Of a stretch of DNA of 64,000 bases, positions 9,068 through 17,595 are shown piece by piece. The notes under the pieces were generated by a model, which did no database searches, was not told the DNA's origin, and was given only the letters and a program-made list of their open reading frames with translations. Every line of letters begins with the position of its first letter. Positions within the stretch are counted from its first letter, which is position 1. Source of the DNA: Cryptosporangium minutisporangium (GTDB lineage Bacteria; Actinomycetota; Actinomycetes; Mycobacteriales; Cryptosporangiaceae). The DNA is taken from assembly GCF_039536245.1 (NCBI RefSeq), contig NZ_BAAAYN010000017.1, forward strand, positions 421,725 through 485,724. The letters are read 5' to 3'. Made by a program: the position numbers and the translations under genes.

Positions 9068-9279
9068 GTTGGGCAGCCCGAGTCGGACACCGGACAGCCC
9101 TCGATATCGCGATCTCGGCGGATTTTCGATAGCGGAGAATAGGTGTTTCCGAAACGATCCAGGTCGTCGCGTTCGGAACCAGAAATAGTGACTCGGGGCG
9201 TCGGGAGCGGGTCATTGCCCGCCCCGTCCCATGCGCCCCATAGACTCACCGACAGTCTGCCGCTGCTGGAGGTGGGGTC

Positions 9280-9954
9280 ATGGACGAGGTACTTGCCCGC
9301 TCAGGGCTGTTTCAGGGGGTCGAGCCGGAGTCAGCTGAGGCTCTCGCGGCCCACCTGGAGTACCTCGACATCCCGAAGGGTCACACGATCTTCTCCGAAG
9401 GGGAGCTCGGTGACTCGCTTTATATCGTGATGTCCGGGAAGGTTAAGGTCGGTCGCCGCGCTGCGGATGGCCGAGAAAACATGATCGCGGTGATGGGCCC
9501 GTCCGATCTGTTCGGCGAGCTGTCCCTCTTCGACCCTGGTCCCCGAACGGCGAGCGCGGTCGCGGTGACCGATGCGAAGGTCGCCCGGATGCGACAGCAG
9601 TCGCTCCGACCGTGGATCACCAACCGGCCCGAGATCGCCGAGCAGCTCCTGCGGGTGCTCGCCCGTCGGCTGCGTCGGACGAACGACGCGCTGGCCGACC
9701 TGATCTTCACCGACGTGCCGGGGCGGGTCGCGAAGAACCTGCTGCAGCTCGCCAAGCGGTTCGGGACGCGCGAGGGCACCGGTCTGCGCCTCACGCACGA
9801 CCTGACGCAGGAGGAGATCGCGCAGCTCGTCGGCGCGTCCCGGGAGACCGTGAACAAGGCGCTGGCCGACTTCACGTCCCGCGGGTGGCTACGCCTCGAG
9901 GGAAAGTCCGTCGTCCTCTTGGATCCAGAACGCCTGTCCCGCCGCGCCCGCTAG
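9280..9954 (+). CDS. crp: Crp/Fnr-family transcription regulator
   Basis: A 224-residue global regulator. The N-terminal cyclic-nucleotide-binding barrel has [18 protein letters not shown], the phosphate-binding cassette with Arg and Thr that contact cAMP. The C-terminal winged helix reads [24 protein letters not shown] 9280 follows a strong GGAGGTGGGG. Sequence and synteny match mycobacterial Crp (Rv3676) and corynebacterial GlxR, cAMP-responsive regulators of carbon and respiration genes. The divergent kinase gene starts 212 bp upstream. A class III cyclase gene 2.2 kb away could supply the ligand. Confidence 0.94.
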   Translation: MDEVLARSGLFQGVEPESAEALAAHLEYLDIPKGHTIFSEGELGDSLYIVMSGKVKVGRRAADGRENMIAVMGPSDLFGELSLFDPGPRTASAVAVTDAKVARMRQQSLRPWITNRPEIAEQLLRVLARRLRRTNDALADLIFTDVPGRVAKNLLQLAKRFGTREGTGLRLTHDLTQEEIAQLVGASRETVNKALADFTSRGWLRLEGKSVVLLDPERLSRRAR

Positions 9955-9969
9955 TGGGCGGCCCGCGCC

Positions 9970-10015
9970 GAACAGCACAGTGCGGACGCTGCGCAGCGTC
10001 CGCACTGTGCTGTTC
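9970..10015. terminator. Perfect 46-bp palindrome after crp
   Basis: Bases 9970-9992 are the exact reverse complement of 9993-10015 (arms begin GAACAGCACAGTGCGG). It starts 16 bp after the crp stop. The RNA would form a hairpin with a 21-bp stem and minimal loop and no U-tract, of the type used as terminators in actinobacteria, and it works in both orientations. Confidence 0.85.
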
Positions 10016-10060
10016 AAGCGCCGCTAGGCGCGTTGCTTGTGTACTTGCTACGGCGATGGA

Positions 10061-10163
10061 GCCCGCTGAGGGCGTCGCTCGCAGTCGAGCGCGACGACGT
10101 CGTGACCTTTGGCCTGCTGTCATAAGGAGTCGCGCTCGCCTGTGAGCGTCGTTCTCAGCGGGC
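10061..10163. repeat. Nested-hairpin element A, related to 53,902-53,997
   Basis: Outer arms 10061-10084 and 10140-10163 are complementary with 4 mismatches in 24, three of them G-U compatible in RNA. An inner pair, GAGCGCGAC (10087-10095) and GTCGCGCTC (10129-10137), is perfect. The right arm CTGTGAGCGTCGTTCTCAG is identical to that of the element at the asd 3' end. It sits right before the minus-strand kinase stop. Confidence 0.7.
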
Positions 10164-10169
10164 CGCCCA

Positions 10170-12098
10170 CTAGACGAAGTAGGGGCGGCTTAGTTCGTCG
10201 GTGCCTTTGCCGGCCAGGCAGCGGAACTTCGTGGCTCCGAGCGCGGACACGCTCGTGCGCCACCCGCTGGCGTCCTGGCCGGTCGCGGTGAGCACCGCGG
10301 TGAGAACCGACGGCGAGCACAGGAACTGCACGTGCGGATCGGCGCGCAGCGCCCGCGCGTCGGTGCCCCGCGTGCTGGACGAGACCGTTCCGATCACGAA
10401 CGTTTCCCACGTGTGGTTGTTCGTGCAACCACGAGCCTTCACCGCGCCGTCGGACTCGTCCCGCCAGCACTCCGGATTGGCCGGGCACTGCGCCTGCATC
10501 CCGGAGCCGGTCGCGGCCAGCACCGCCACCTCACAGGCGCTACCGAACGCGTTGGTGCCGGTGGTGGTGGTCGGCAGCCCGTCGAGCGGGAAGCCAGGCA
10601 GCTCTCCGCTTCGTGACGGCGAAGGCAGCGGCGTCCCCGCCGGGGAGGTGGGCTGCGGGGCATCGGTCGGCACCGACGTCGCCGGCGGACGCGGCTCGTC
10701 GTCAGAACCGGCGAGGAAGCCGGTTACCGCGACCCCGATCCCGACGGCGACCACCAATACGGCCACTACGACGCCGAGAATGAGCAGCGTGCGCTTCGTC
10801 CCGCCGCTGCTCGGCGGACCACCCGGTGGCGGCGCGGAGAAGCCGCCCGGCGGCGGACCGTACGGCGGGGGGTATCCCCCGGCGTCCGGTTTCGCGGAGC
10901 CGAACGTGCTGCTCGGGAACACCGAGGTGGGGTTGGCACCGCCGCGCGGCGGTCCGCTGGTCGGCCCGGGGCCGGGCGGGCCGCTGAACGACGCAGGTGG
11001 GCTGGTCTGCGCAGGCGGACCACTGTGCGGACGCGCCGGCGGCAAACCGCCCTGCTGCCAGCCTCCGGTCACCGGGCCGCCCGTGCCGGCGGCGTACCCG
11101 CCGCCGGAGTACGGCGGTGCCGACTGCGGCCGGTACGACGGCGGTCCGGACGAGGGCGGTCCCGACGACGGCGGTGCAGACGAGGGTGCTCCGGACGACG
11201 GCGCAGACGGTCCGCTCACCGGCCCCACCGCGCCGAACGCGTGCCGCGACCCGGTGTCCGGATCGAGATCCATCGCGGCCAGCGCGTCCCGGAGCTCGGC
11301 GGCCGTCCCGAACCGGTCCTCCGCGTACGGCGCCATCGCCTGCCGCAACACGTTCGAGAACGACGCCGGAACACCCGGGATGTCCGGGACCGGCTCATCC
11401 AGCATCATCACCATCGTGGCGAGGCTGGGCGTTCCCGTCTCCGGCCACCTCGGCGGACGCCCGGACAGCAACGCGTAGAGCGAGGCACCGAGCGCGTACT
11501 GGTCGCCGAGTGGGGTCGGAGGCTCCATCCGGAAGACCTCGGGCGGCGCGTAGGCGGGCGTCAGCGCCTCGATCGTTACGGAGAGTTCCCGGTTGGGGTC
11601 GGGCAGCGCCGCGAGACCGAAGTCCGCCAGGCCCGGCACCCCGTACCGGTTGATGAGGATGTTCCCCGGCTTCACGTCCCGGTGCAGGATGCCGTTGTCG
11701 TGCGCTGCCTGCAGCGCGTCCGCGATCTTGACCCCGACGTCACGCACCTCGGCCGGGGACAGTGGGCCGTGCTGACGCAGGCGGGTCGCGTACGAGCCGC
11801 CGGTGCAGAGCTCCATCACCAGGTACGGGTGGTTGTCCTCGGTCACGCCGGCGTCGTAGACGTTGACGACGTTCGGGTGGCCGGACATGCGGCCGGCCGC
11901 CTCCGCCTCGCGGAGGAATCGGCGCCGGTCACGCTCGGACTCCAGCGAACGGGTGTCGATTTTGAGCGCGACCTCGCGGCCGATCGAGTCCTGCCGGGCG
12001 CGGTAGACGGTGGAGTACCCGCCGCGCGCCAGAACGGTCAGATCGGACAGACCGGCCACCGGGGATGCCGGTTGGGTTCCGGACGCCTCACTTCGCAC
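10170..12098 (-). CDS. Transmembrane PknB-like Ser/Thr kinase with extracellular domain
   Basis: A receptor-like kinase of about 642 residues. Kinase motifs: ARGGYSTV, VALKID, HRDVKPGNIL, LADFGLA and YAPPE. Next comes a long Pro/Gly/Ser-rich juxtamembrane region, one membrane segment (TLLILGVVVAVLVVAVGIGV) and an extracellular part with a Pro/Thr linker and a folded domain holding five cysteines (ACEVAV, QCPANPECW, RGCTNN, FLCSPS, FRCLAG are the sites). No PASTA repeats are present. The GTG at 12098 gives a family-like N-terminus; an upstream start at 12173 is less likely. It lies downstream of the cyclase gene in the same direction. The ligand is unknown. Confidence 0.88.
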   Translation of the reverse strand: MRSEASGTQPASPVAGLSDLTVLARGGYSTVYRARQDSIGREVALKIDTRSLESERDRRRFLREAEAAGRMSGHPNVVNVYDAGVTEDNHPYLVMELCTGGSYATRLRQHGPLSPAEVRDVGVKIADALQAAHDNGILHRDVKPGNILINRYGVPGLADFGLAALPDPNRELSVTIEALTPAYAPPEVFRMEPPTPLGDQYALGASLYALLSGRPPRWPETGTPSLATMVMMLDEPVPDIPGVPASFSNVLRQAMAPYAEDRFGTAAELRDALAAMDLDPDTGSRHAFGAVGPVSGPSAPSSGAPSSAPPSSGPPSSGPPSYRPQSAPPYSGGGYAAGTGGPVTGGWQQGGLPPARPHSGPPAQTSPPASFSGPPGPGPTSGPPRGGANPTSVFPSSTFGSAKPDAGGYPPPYGPPPGGFSAPPPGGPPSSGGTKRTLLILGVVVAVLVVAVGIGVAVTGFLAGSDDEPRPPATSVPTDAPQPTSPAGTPLPSPSRSGELPGFPLDGLPTTTTGTNAFGSACEVAVLAATGSGMQAQCPANPECWRDESDGAVKARGCTNNHTWETFVIGTVSSSTRGTDARALRADPHVQFLCSPSVLTAVLTATGQDASGWRTSVSALGATKFRCLAGKGTDELSRPYFV

Positions 12099-12189
12099 GT
12101 GGACGACCGTACCGACTTCCTGCGAGTGATGGGCCGTGAGCTGCCTCGCGGTGCACTGTCTCTTTGCCGTCACTCACCCCGAACACGGC

Positions 12190-15100
12190 CTAGCTGGGTC
12201 GCGCGAGGGCGTGCGCGAGCGCCACCCGGTCACGCACCGTATCGCTGGCCGCCCGCTCCGAAGCCTGTTCGGTGCCGTAGGCGAGCGCAACCGCCTCGTC
12301 GGCTGCGGCCAGCGCTTCGGGCAGGGCGCCGGTCGCGGCGAGCGAGACCGCCAGCGCCCGGCGGGAAACGATCCGGCTGCGGATGTCCTCGGCCGGTACC
12401 CGAGACGCCCGGCGAGCCCACTCCAGCGACTCCTCCGCCTTGCCCGCCTCCAGCAGCACACCTGCGTAGTGGGCCAGTGCCTGCCTCCGCGGGAACAGCA
12501 GCGACGGTCCGCTGGCGTCGTTCACCACCTCGGCGAGCAGCTTGATCGCGCCGTCCCGGTCACCGCTCAGGCGGCGGGCCTGCGCCTGGAGCACGAGCGG
12601 ACCGACCCGAGTCGACGGATCCACCTCCAGCGGTGCGATGAGCTCCAGCGTCCGGACGGCGTCCGCTTCGGCGGCGGCCAGCTCGCCGGCGCTGAGACGG
12701 CAGTAGCCGCGCACGGTGAGCGCGATGCCCGCGGTGAGCGGATGCCGGATCTGGGCACCGATCTCCAGCGCCTCGGACAGCAGGTCGACGGCCTCGTCCA
12801 GCCGGTCGAGCCCGCGGGCGATCACCCCGCGGACGGTCAGCGCCAGGCTGGCCCCCCAGGGGTCGTGTCCGGCGACGAACGCGGCGTGCGCCAGGTCGGC
12901 CTGGTCGGTGGCGTGGGTGAGGTCGCCGAGCTCGGCCGCGGCGAACGCGTCCACGATCCGGAGCGCGGCCACCGCCCAACCGTCGGCGACCCGCTCGGCG
13001 TACGGCACGAACTTCTCCGCGAGGCGCCGCGCCTCGTGTAGGCGTCCCTCCAGCAGGCGGACGAAGGCCGTGGTGCCGCGCACCCACGACCGGCCGGCCG
13101 GGTCGTCGAGCCGGGCGAACACCGCCCGCGCCTCCTCCAGCACCCGGTCGGCCCGGCCGAAGTCGCCGCGAGTCGTCGCCGACCAGGCCAGGTGCTGCAG
13201 CGCCCAGGCGGTACCCGGCCCGTCGTTCGAGGCCGACGCCACCCGGTAGGCCGCCGTGAAACGACGCTCGGCCATCGGCAACCGGCCGCCGAGATAGTCG
13301 AGCATGCCGAGCCGCCGGAGCGCCTCGCTCTCGCAGTGCGGCAGGTCCGCGGCCCGGGACCGGCGCAGCGCCGAACTCCATGCGGCGACGGCCGCCCTGG
13401 TCTCGCCGCCCGCCCGCAGCGCCTCGCCCTTCACCAGCAGCGCGGCGACCGCGACCGGGCCGTCCCCGACCGCCACCGCCGCCGCCAGCTCGCGCGCCTC
13501 GTCGGTCCGTCCGCTGGCCAACAGCGCCCGCGCCCGGAGTAGTCGGAGGTCGTCCGCACCTACCGCACCCTGGCCCCGTTCGGGGAGGAGTGCGATCGCA
13601 CGATCGAGCAGGCCGAGCGCGCGCCCTGGCTCGCCGAGCGCGATCGTGCGCTCGGCGAGCCGGTGCAGTGCGGTCACCCCGATGCCGGCGACCTGCCGGG
13701 CCTGGTGCTGGGGAGGGAGCGACATCTCGTCGGCCAGCCGCAACGCCCGCTCGGCGTGGCGCGCCACGAACTCGTCGCGCTCCACCTCGGACAAGCCGCG
13801 TACCGGCTCCGCGTCGGCCCAGCGGGCGATCCGGGCGTGCCGCGCCGCCAGGTCGGCGTGGCCGATGCCGCTGTAGGCCGCCTCCCGCATCAGCGCGGTG
13901 ACGAACCCGTAGCCACCGCTGGCGGTACGCCGGAGCATGCGCCTGCTGATCAGGTCGGCGAGGGCTCGGTCGAGGTCGGACGTCGCGCTGGCGAGCGAGC
14001 GACGGCTGCCCCGCAGCTCCTCGAGAGCGCCGGCCGGGACCCGGTCGCCGACGACGGCGGCGTCCCGGAGCACGGTCCGTGGGTACTGCGGCAGAGCGTC
14101 GATCCGGGCCGTCAGCACCGCGGCCAGATCCGAGGAGAGCAGGCGCCCGGCGAACCCGCCGGGCGCGAGCCGCCAGCCGTTGGCTCCGCCGGTCAGCCGC
14201 CCCTGCTCGACCAGGAGCGAGACCAGTTCGGCCAGGTAGAACGGGTTGCCCTGCGCGGTCGCGAGCAGCCGCGTCTCGTCCGCGCGGTCCAGCGGCCCGC
14301 CGAGGTACGAACGCAGCAGCCGGGACACCGCGGCACCGGTCAGCGGCGGCAGCGGCAGCGGCTCGGCGGCCGGCAGACGGGTCAGCAGGCCGTGCGTCCG
14401 CACGAGCTCGGGACGGCCGAGCAGCAGCACGAGCACGGCTCCGTCCAGGCGGTCGACGAGCGCCCCGATCGCGTCCAGCGTGTCCGCTGACGCGTGGTGG
14501 ACGTCGTCCACCTCGACCAGCAGCGGCTCGGTTGTGGCCAGGCCGGTGAGCAAGGCGGCGAGCACCGACGGCATCCGTTCCCGGCGCCCCGCCGCGGTGG
14601 AGATCCCCGGGACGCCGCTCAGCGCGTCCACGTCGGATTCCACGCCGACCAGGTCGAACAGGACCTCGACGCCTCCCGGGCCGAGCCCCGGGTCGGGCAG
14701 GTCGGTGGCGACCCGGCGGATGCGCTCGGCGATCCGGTCAGCCGCGTCGTCCGGCTCGACGCCGCACGCCTGCCGCACCAGATCCGCCAACGGCGCCAGC
14801 CGCCCGGTCTCGCCGAACGCCGGGCAGCGCGTGGAGAGGGCCCGAGCCCCGAACGAGTCGCCGACCATCCGGGCGAGCTCCGCACCGAGCCGGGTCTTGC
14901 CCGCACCGGCTTCGGCGGTGACGACGACGACCCGGGGCTCGCCCTCGTCGACGACCTCCGCGAACCGGCCCACCAGGCGTCCGGTCTCGACCTCCCGGCC
15001 GACGAACGGCGCCTCGTCACCGAGCCCCGGCCGGATACCCGGGGCGTCCCGCAGTCCGAGCAGTTCGTAGGCCTCGACCGGCTGGCGCTTGCCCTTGAGC

Positions 15101-15696
15101 CGCAGCGGCGGCAGCCGACGCCATGCCGCGCGGTCGCGGGTCGCGCGCTGGGTCCGGGCCCCCGCGTAGACCGCGCCCATGCCGGCGGCGTCGGACAGCC
15201 GGGCAGCGGTGTTCACGGTGTCGCCGATGACCGTGTACGAGAGCGCGGCCTGGACACCGGCGACCACCTCACCGGTGTTCACCCCGACTCGCAGCCCGAG
15301 ACGGCGTCCGCCGCCCAACTCGTCCTCGATCACGCGCTTGACCGCGCGCTGCATGGCCAGCGCCGAACGGACCGCGCGCTCCGGATCGTCCTCGTGGGCG
15401 ACCGGAGCGCCGAAGACGGCCATGATGCCGTCGCCGGTCAGCTTGTCGACGTGACCGCCGAAGGCGGTGACGGTGCGCGCGCAGGCCGCCAGCACCCGGT
15501 CGGTCAGCCGCCCGACCCGTTCCGGGTCGAGGTCCTCCGACCAGGCGGTGAAATCGGTGAGGTCGCCGAAGAGCACGGTGACCACCCGGCGTTCGGTCGC
15601 GAACCCGGTCGGTTCGACGTCCGGCAGGCGGGCACCGCAGTGATGGCAGTACCGCGCCCCAGGCACCGCGACCGTGCCGCAGACGGGACAGGTCAT
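12190..15696 (-). CDS. Class III adenylate/guanylate cyclase fused to AAA ATPase and TPR region
   Basis: A very large signalling protein (1168 residues). It starts with a zinc ribbon (CPVCG...CHHCG), followed by a class III cyclase domain with metal and substrate segments FGDLTDFTAWS, GDGIMAVFGAP, VGVNTGEVVAG and IGDTVNTAARL. Next is an ORC/MalT-like ATPase with Walker A AEAGAGKTRLGAEL and Walker B-like VLVLLLGRPE, then a long alpha-helical TPR-like C-terminus. Such proteins are frequent in actinobacteria and mycobacteria; the substrate is probably ATP, giving cAMP for the nearby Crp. ATG 15696 starts the zinc ribbon. The start region lies in a 53-bp tandem repeat, so copies of the same ATG context occur upstream out of frame. 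Confidence 0.88.
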   Translation of the reverse strand: MTCPVCGTVAVPGARYCHHCGARLPDVEPTGFATERRVVTVLFGDLTDFTAWSEDLDPERVGRLTDRVLAACARTVTAFGGHVDKLTGDGIMAVFGAPVAHEDDPERAVRSALAMQRAVKRVIEDELGGGRRLGLRVGVNTGEVVAGVQAALSYTVIGDTVNTAARLSDAAGMGAVYAGARTQRATRDRAAWRRLPPLRLKGKRQPVEAYELLGLRDAPGIRPGLGDEAPFVGREVETGRLVGRFAEVVDEGEPRVVVVTAEAGAGKTRLGAELARMVGDSFGARALSTRCPAFGETGRLAPLADLVRQACGVEPDDAADRIAERIRRVATDLPDPGLGPGGVEVLFDLVGVESDVDALSGVPGISTAAGRRERMPSVLAALLTGLATTEPLLVEVDDVHHASADTLDAIGALVDRLDGAVLVLLLGRPELVRTHGLLTRLPAAEPLPLPPLTGAAVSRLLRSYLGGPLDRADETRLLATAQGNPFYLAELVSLLVEQGRLTGGANGWRLAPGGFAGRLLSSDLAAVLTARIDALPQYPRTVLRDAAVVGDRVPAGALEELRGSRRSLASATSDLDRALADLISRRMLRRTASGGYGFVTALMREAAYSGIGHADLAARHARIARWADAEPVRGLSEVERDEFVARHAERALRLADEMSLPPQHQARQVAGIGVTALHRLAERTIALGEPGRALGLLDRAIALLPERGQGAVGADDLRLLRARALLASGRTDEARELAAAVAVGDGPVAVAALLVKGEALRAGGETRAAVAAWSSALRRSRAADLPHCESEALRRLGMLDYLGGRLPMAERRFTAAYRVASASNDGPGTAWALQHLAWSATTRGDFGRADRVLEEARAVFARLDDPAGRSWVRGTTAFVRLLEGRLHEARRLAEKFVPYAERVADGWAVAALRIVDAFAAAELGDLTHATDQADLAHAAFVAGHDPWGASLALTVRGVIARGLDRLDEAVDLLSEALEIGAQIRHPLTAGIALTVRGYCRLSAGELAAAEADAVRTLELIAPLEVDPSTRVGPLVLQAQARRLSGDRDGAIKLLAEVVNDASGPSLLFPRRQALAHYAGVLLEAGKAEESLEWARRASRVPAEDIRSRIVSRRALAVSLAATGALPEALAAADEAVALAYGTEQASERAASDTVRDRVALAHALARPS

Positions 15697-15809
15697 GGTC
15701 GGTACCCGGTCGAAGGCGGCGGTGCCCACTGGAGGGCGGGACAGGTCATGGTCGGTACCCGGTCGAAGGCGGCGGTGCCCACTGGAGGGTCGGACAGGTC
15801 ATGGTCGGC
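15686..15809. repeat. 53-bp tandem repeat carrying the cyclase initiation site
   Basis: The segment starting GGACAGGTCATGGTCGG at 15686 recurs at 15739 and, partially, at 15792, an exact 53-bp period. The first unit includes the cyclase ATG on the minus strand; the third overlaps the MBL stop. The repeats carry further ATG copies in other frames (53 is not a multiple of 3). Confidence 0.9.
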
Positions 15810-16563
15810 CAGTCACCCGGAGGTAATCGAGCTGGGCGCGCACCGAGAGCTCGGCAGCGGGCCAGACCGACCGGTCGACGTCGGCGTAGACGGTCGCGAC
15901 CACCTCCGCGGGGCTCGCCGCTCCCGCCGCCACCGCGGCCTCCACCTGGGCGAGCCGCTCGGCCCGGTGCCGGAGGTAGTACCCGGCCACCGCCTCGGCG
16001 TCCGGCAGCACCGGGCCGTGCCCGGGCAGGACCGGGATCGATCCCAGCCCGCGTAGTCGCTCCAGGCTGGTCAGGTAGTCCCCGAGCTGGCCGTCCGGCC
16101 AGGCGACGACCGTGGTGCCCCGCCCGAGGATCGTGTCGCCGGTGAGGACCGCCTCGTCCCCGATGACGAAGGACACCGAGTCGGCCGTGTGACCCGGAGT
16201 TCCGAACGTCCGGATCCGCAGCCCGGCGACGTCCAGCGGCTCCCCGTCGGCCACCAGCGCCTGGCCTCCCACCGCGTGCGCCGGATCGAGCGCGAGCACG
16301 TCCGAGCCGGTCATCTCGGCGAACCGGCGCGCACCCTCGGCGTGGTCGGGGTGGCCGTGGGTCAGCAGCGTGGCGGCTACTGGGCCGAGGGCAGCCACCC
16401 GCTCGAGGTGCGACGGCATCAGCGGACCCGGGTCCACCACGACACAGCTGGTCGAGCCGGGCGCGCGCAGCACCCAGGTGTTGGTGCCGTCCAGCGTCAT
16501 CGGTCCGGGGTTGTCGGCGCGGACGAGCGTCGCCCAGTTCGGGACCCAGTCGGGAAGACTCAC
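15799..16563 (-). CDS. Metallo-beta-lactamase fold hydrolase
   Basis: A 254-residue MBL-fold enzyme. The zinc-binding signature THGHPDHAEGA, then GTPGHTADS, TGDTILG and PVLPGHGPV supply the remaining His/Asp ligands. The C-terminal helical part (HRAERLAQVEAAV) fits the glyoxalase II / LACTB2-like branch. Reaction not determinable; ribonuclease or thioesterase activity is possible. The GTG start overlaps the upstream nudix stop as GTGA. The equivalent mycobacterial gene is Rv3677c, next to ridA. Confidence 0.88.
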   Translation of the reverse strand: MSLPDWVPNWATLVRADNPGPMTLDGTNTWVLRAPGSTSCVVVDPGPLMPSHLERVAALGPVAATLLTHGHPDHAEGARRFAEMTGSDVLALDPAHAVGGQALVADGEPLDVAGLRIRTFGTPGHTADSVSFVIGDEAVLTGDTILGRGTTVVAWPDGQLGDYLTSLERLRGLGSIPVLPGHGPVLPDAEAVAGYYLRHRAERLAQVEAAVAAGAASPAEVVATVYADVDRSVWPAAELSVRAQLDYLRVTGRP

Positions 16564-17477
16564 GACGGCGAACTCCCACCGCGTTCGACCGCAGGCGGCC
16601 GCCCGTGCCGCGCGATACCCGCCATCAGCCCTGCCACGAACTCCGGCGTCACGCCGGCCGGCAGCAACTCGAGCGACTCCGGCGGAAGCGTCAGCCGTGG
16701 CCCGTCGGAACCCGCGTGGTAGATCGGCTGGATGGGCCGGATGGTCCGGGCGCCGGCGGCCGCGAACACGTCCGCCAGCGTGTCGTACTCGGCCAGGCTC
16801 AGCAGCGTGGACGCCGTCGGCGGCAGCATGCCCAACTCGCCGCGCTCCACGGTGGCGAGCGCCTCGGACGGCCGCAGCCAGAGCCCTCGGGTCGCCTCGC
16901 CGGAGGGCTGCTGCACCTCCTGCCCGCCCGGTAGCCCGGCGACGAAGAACCGGGTGTCGAACCGGCGTTTCTCGGCCTCCGGAGTGATCCAGTGGGTCCA
17001 CGGGCGGACCAAGTCGGTACGGATCACCAGCCCTCGGGTGGCCAGCAGCTCCGGAAGCGTCGTCGCACCCGCTTCGAGCGCGGCCCGGTCGTGCGCGAGC
17101 TCGCCGTGGTCGGGGAACGGACGCCCGTCGACCGGCTCCGCCAGCAGGACGCCGATCTCCTCGAACGTCTCGCGGACCGCGGCGGTGACCAGCGCGCGAG
17201 ACAGGTCCGCGTCGGCTCCGAGCGGCCATTCGGCGGGGTCGGGGCCCCGCCAGGACCCCGGCGGTACGTAGTCGCCCGGGTCGACCGACCCGCCGGGGAA
17301 GACAGTGAGACCGGCGAACGCGGCGAGGCGAGTCGACCGGACGAGCAGATAAGCCTCGAGCCCGCCGGACGCATCGCGGAGCAAGATCGTGGTGGCGGCG
17401 TCGCGCGGCGTGGCCGGTCGCGGGTGCTGCGCGGGCCGTCCTGCGTCTGCGGCCTCGGCCGGCACTCCGGGAACCAT
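16560..17477 (-). CDS. Nudix hydrolase (NUDT8/NUDT19-like, split box)
   Basis: A 305-residue nudix family protein. The nudix motif is interrupted by an insertion: FPGGSVDPGD, then about 25 residues, then VTAAVRETFEEIGVLL. Such insertions are typical of the NUDT19-like branch, whose members act on CoA derivatives; substrate here is inferred. ATG 17477 starts at MVPGVPAEA; longer starts have no support. It is coupled by GTGA overlap to the MBL hydrolase gene downstream. Confidence 0.82.
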   Translation of the reverse strand: MVPGVPAEAADAGRPAQHPRPATPRDAATTILLRDASGGLEAYLLVRSTRLAAFAGLTVFPGGSVDPGDYVPPGSWRGPDPAEWPLGADADLSRALVTAAVRETFEEIGVLLAEPVDGRPFPDHGELAHDRAALEAGATTLPELLATRGLVIRTDLVRPWTHWITPEAEKRRFDTRFFVAGLPGGQEVQQPSGEATRGLWLRPSEALATVERGELGMLPPTASTLLSLAEYDTLADVFAAAGARTIRPIQPIYHAGSDGPRLTLPPESLELLPAGVTPEFVAGLMAGIARHGRPPAVERGGSSPS

Positions 17478-17595
17478 GAGGGCATCGTAGGTCGTGCACC
17501 CCTGTCGTCGACCTGCTGTCAACGATCTCAGCCCCCGGTCGCGCGGATCTTGCCGCGCAGAACCCGGCTCGCCGCCGTGGAGTACGGTGCCAGCT

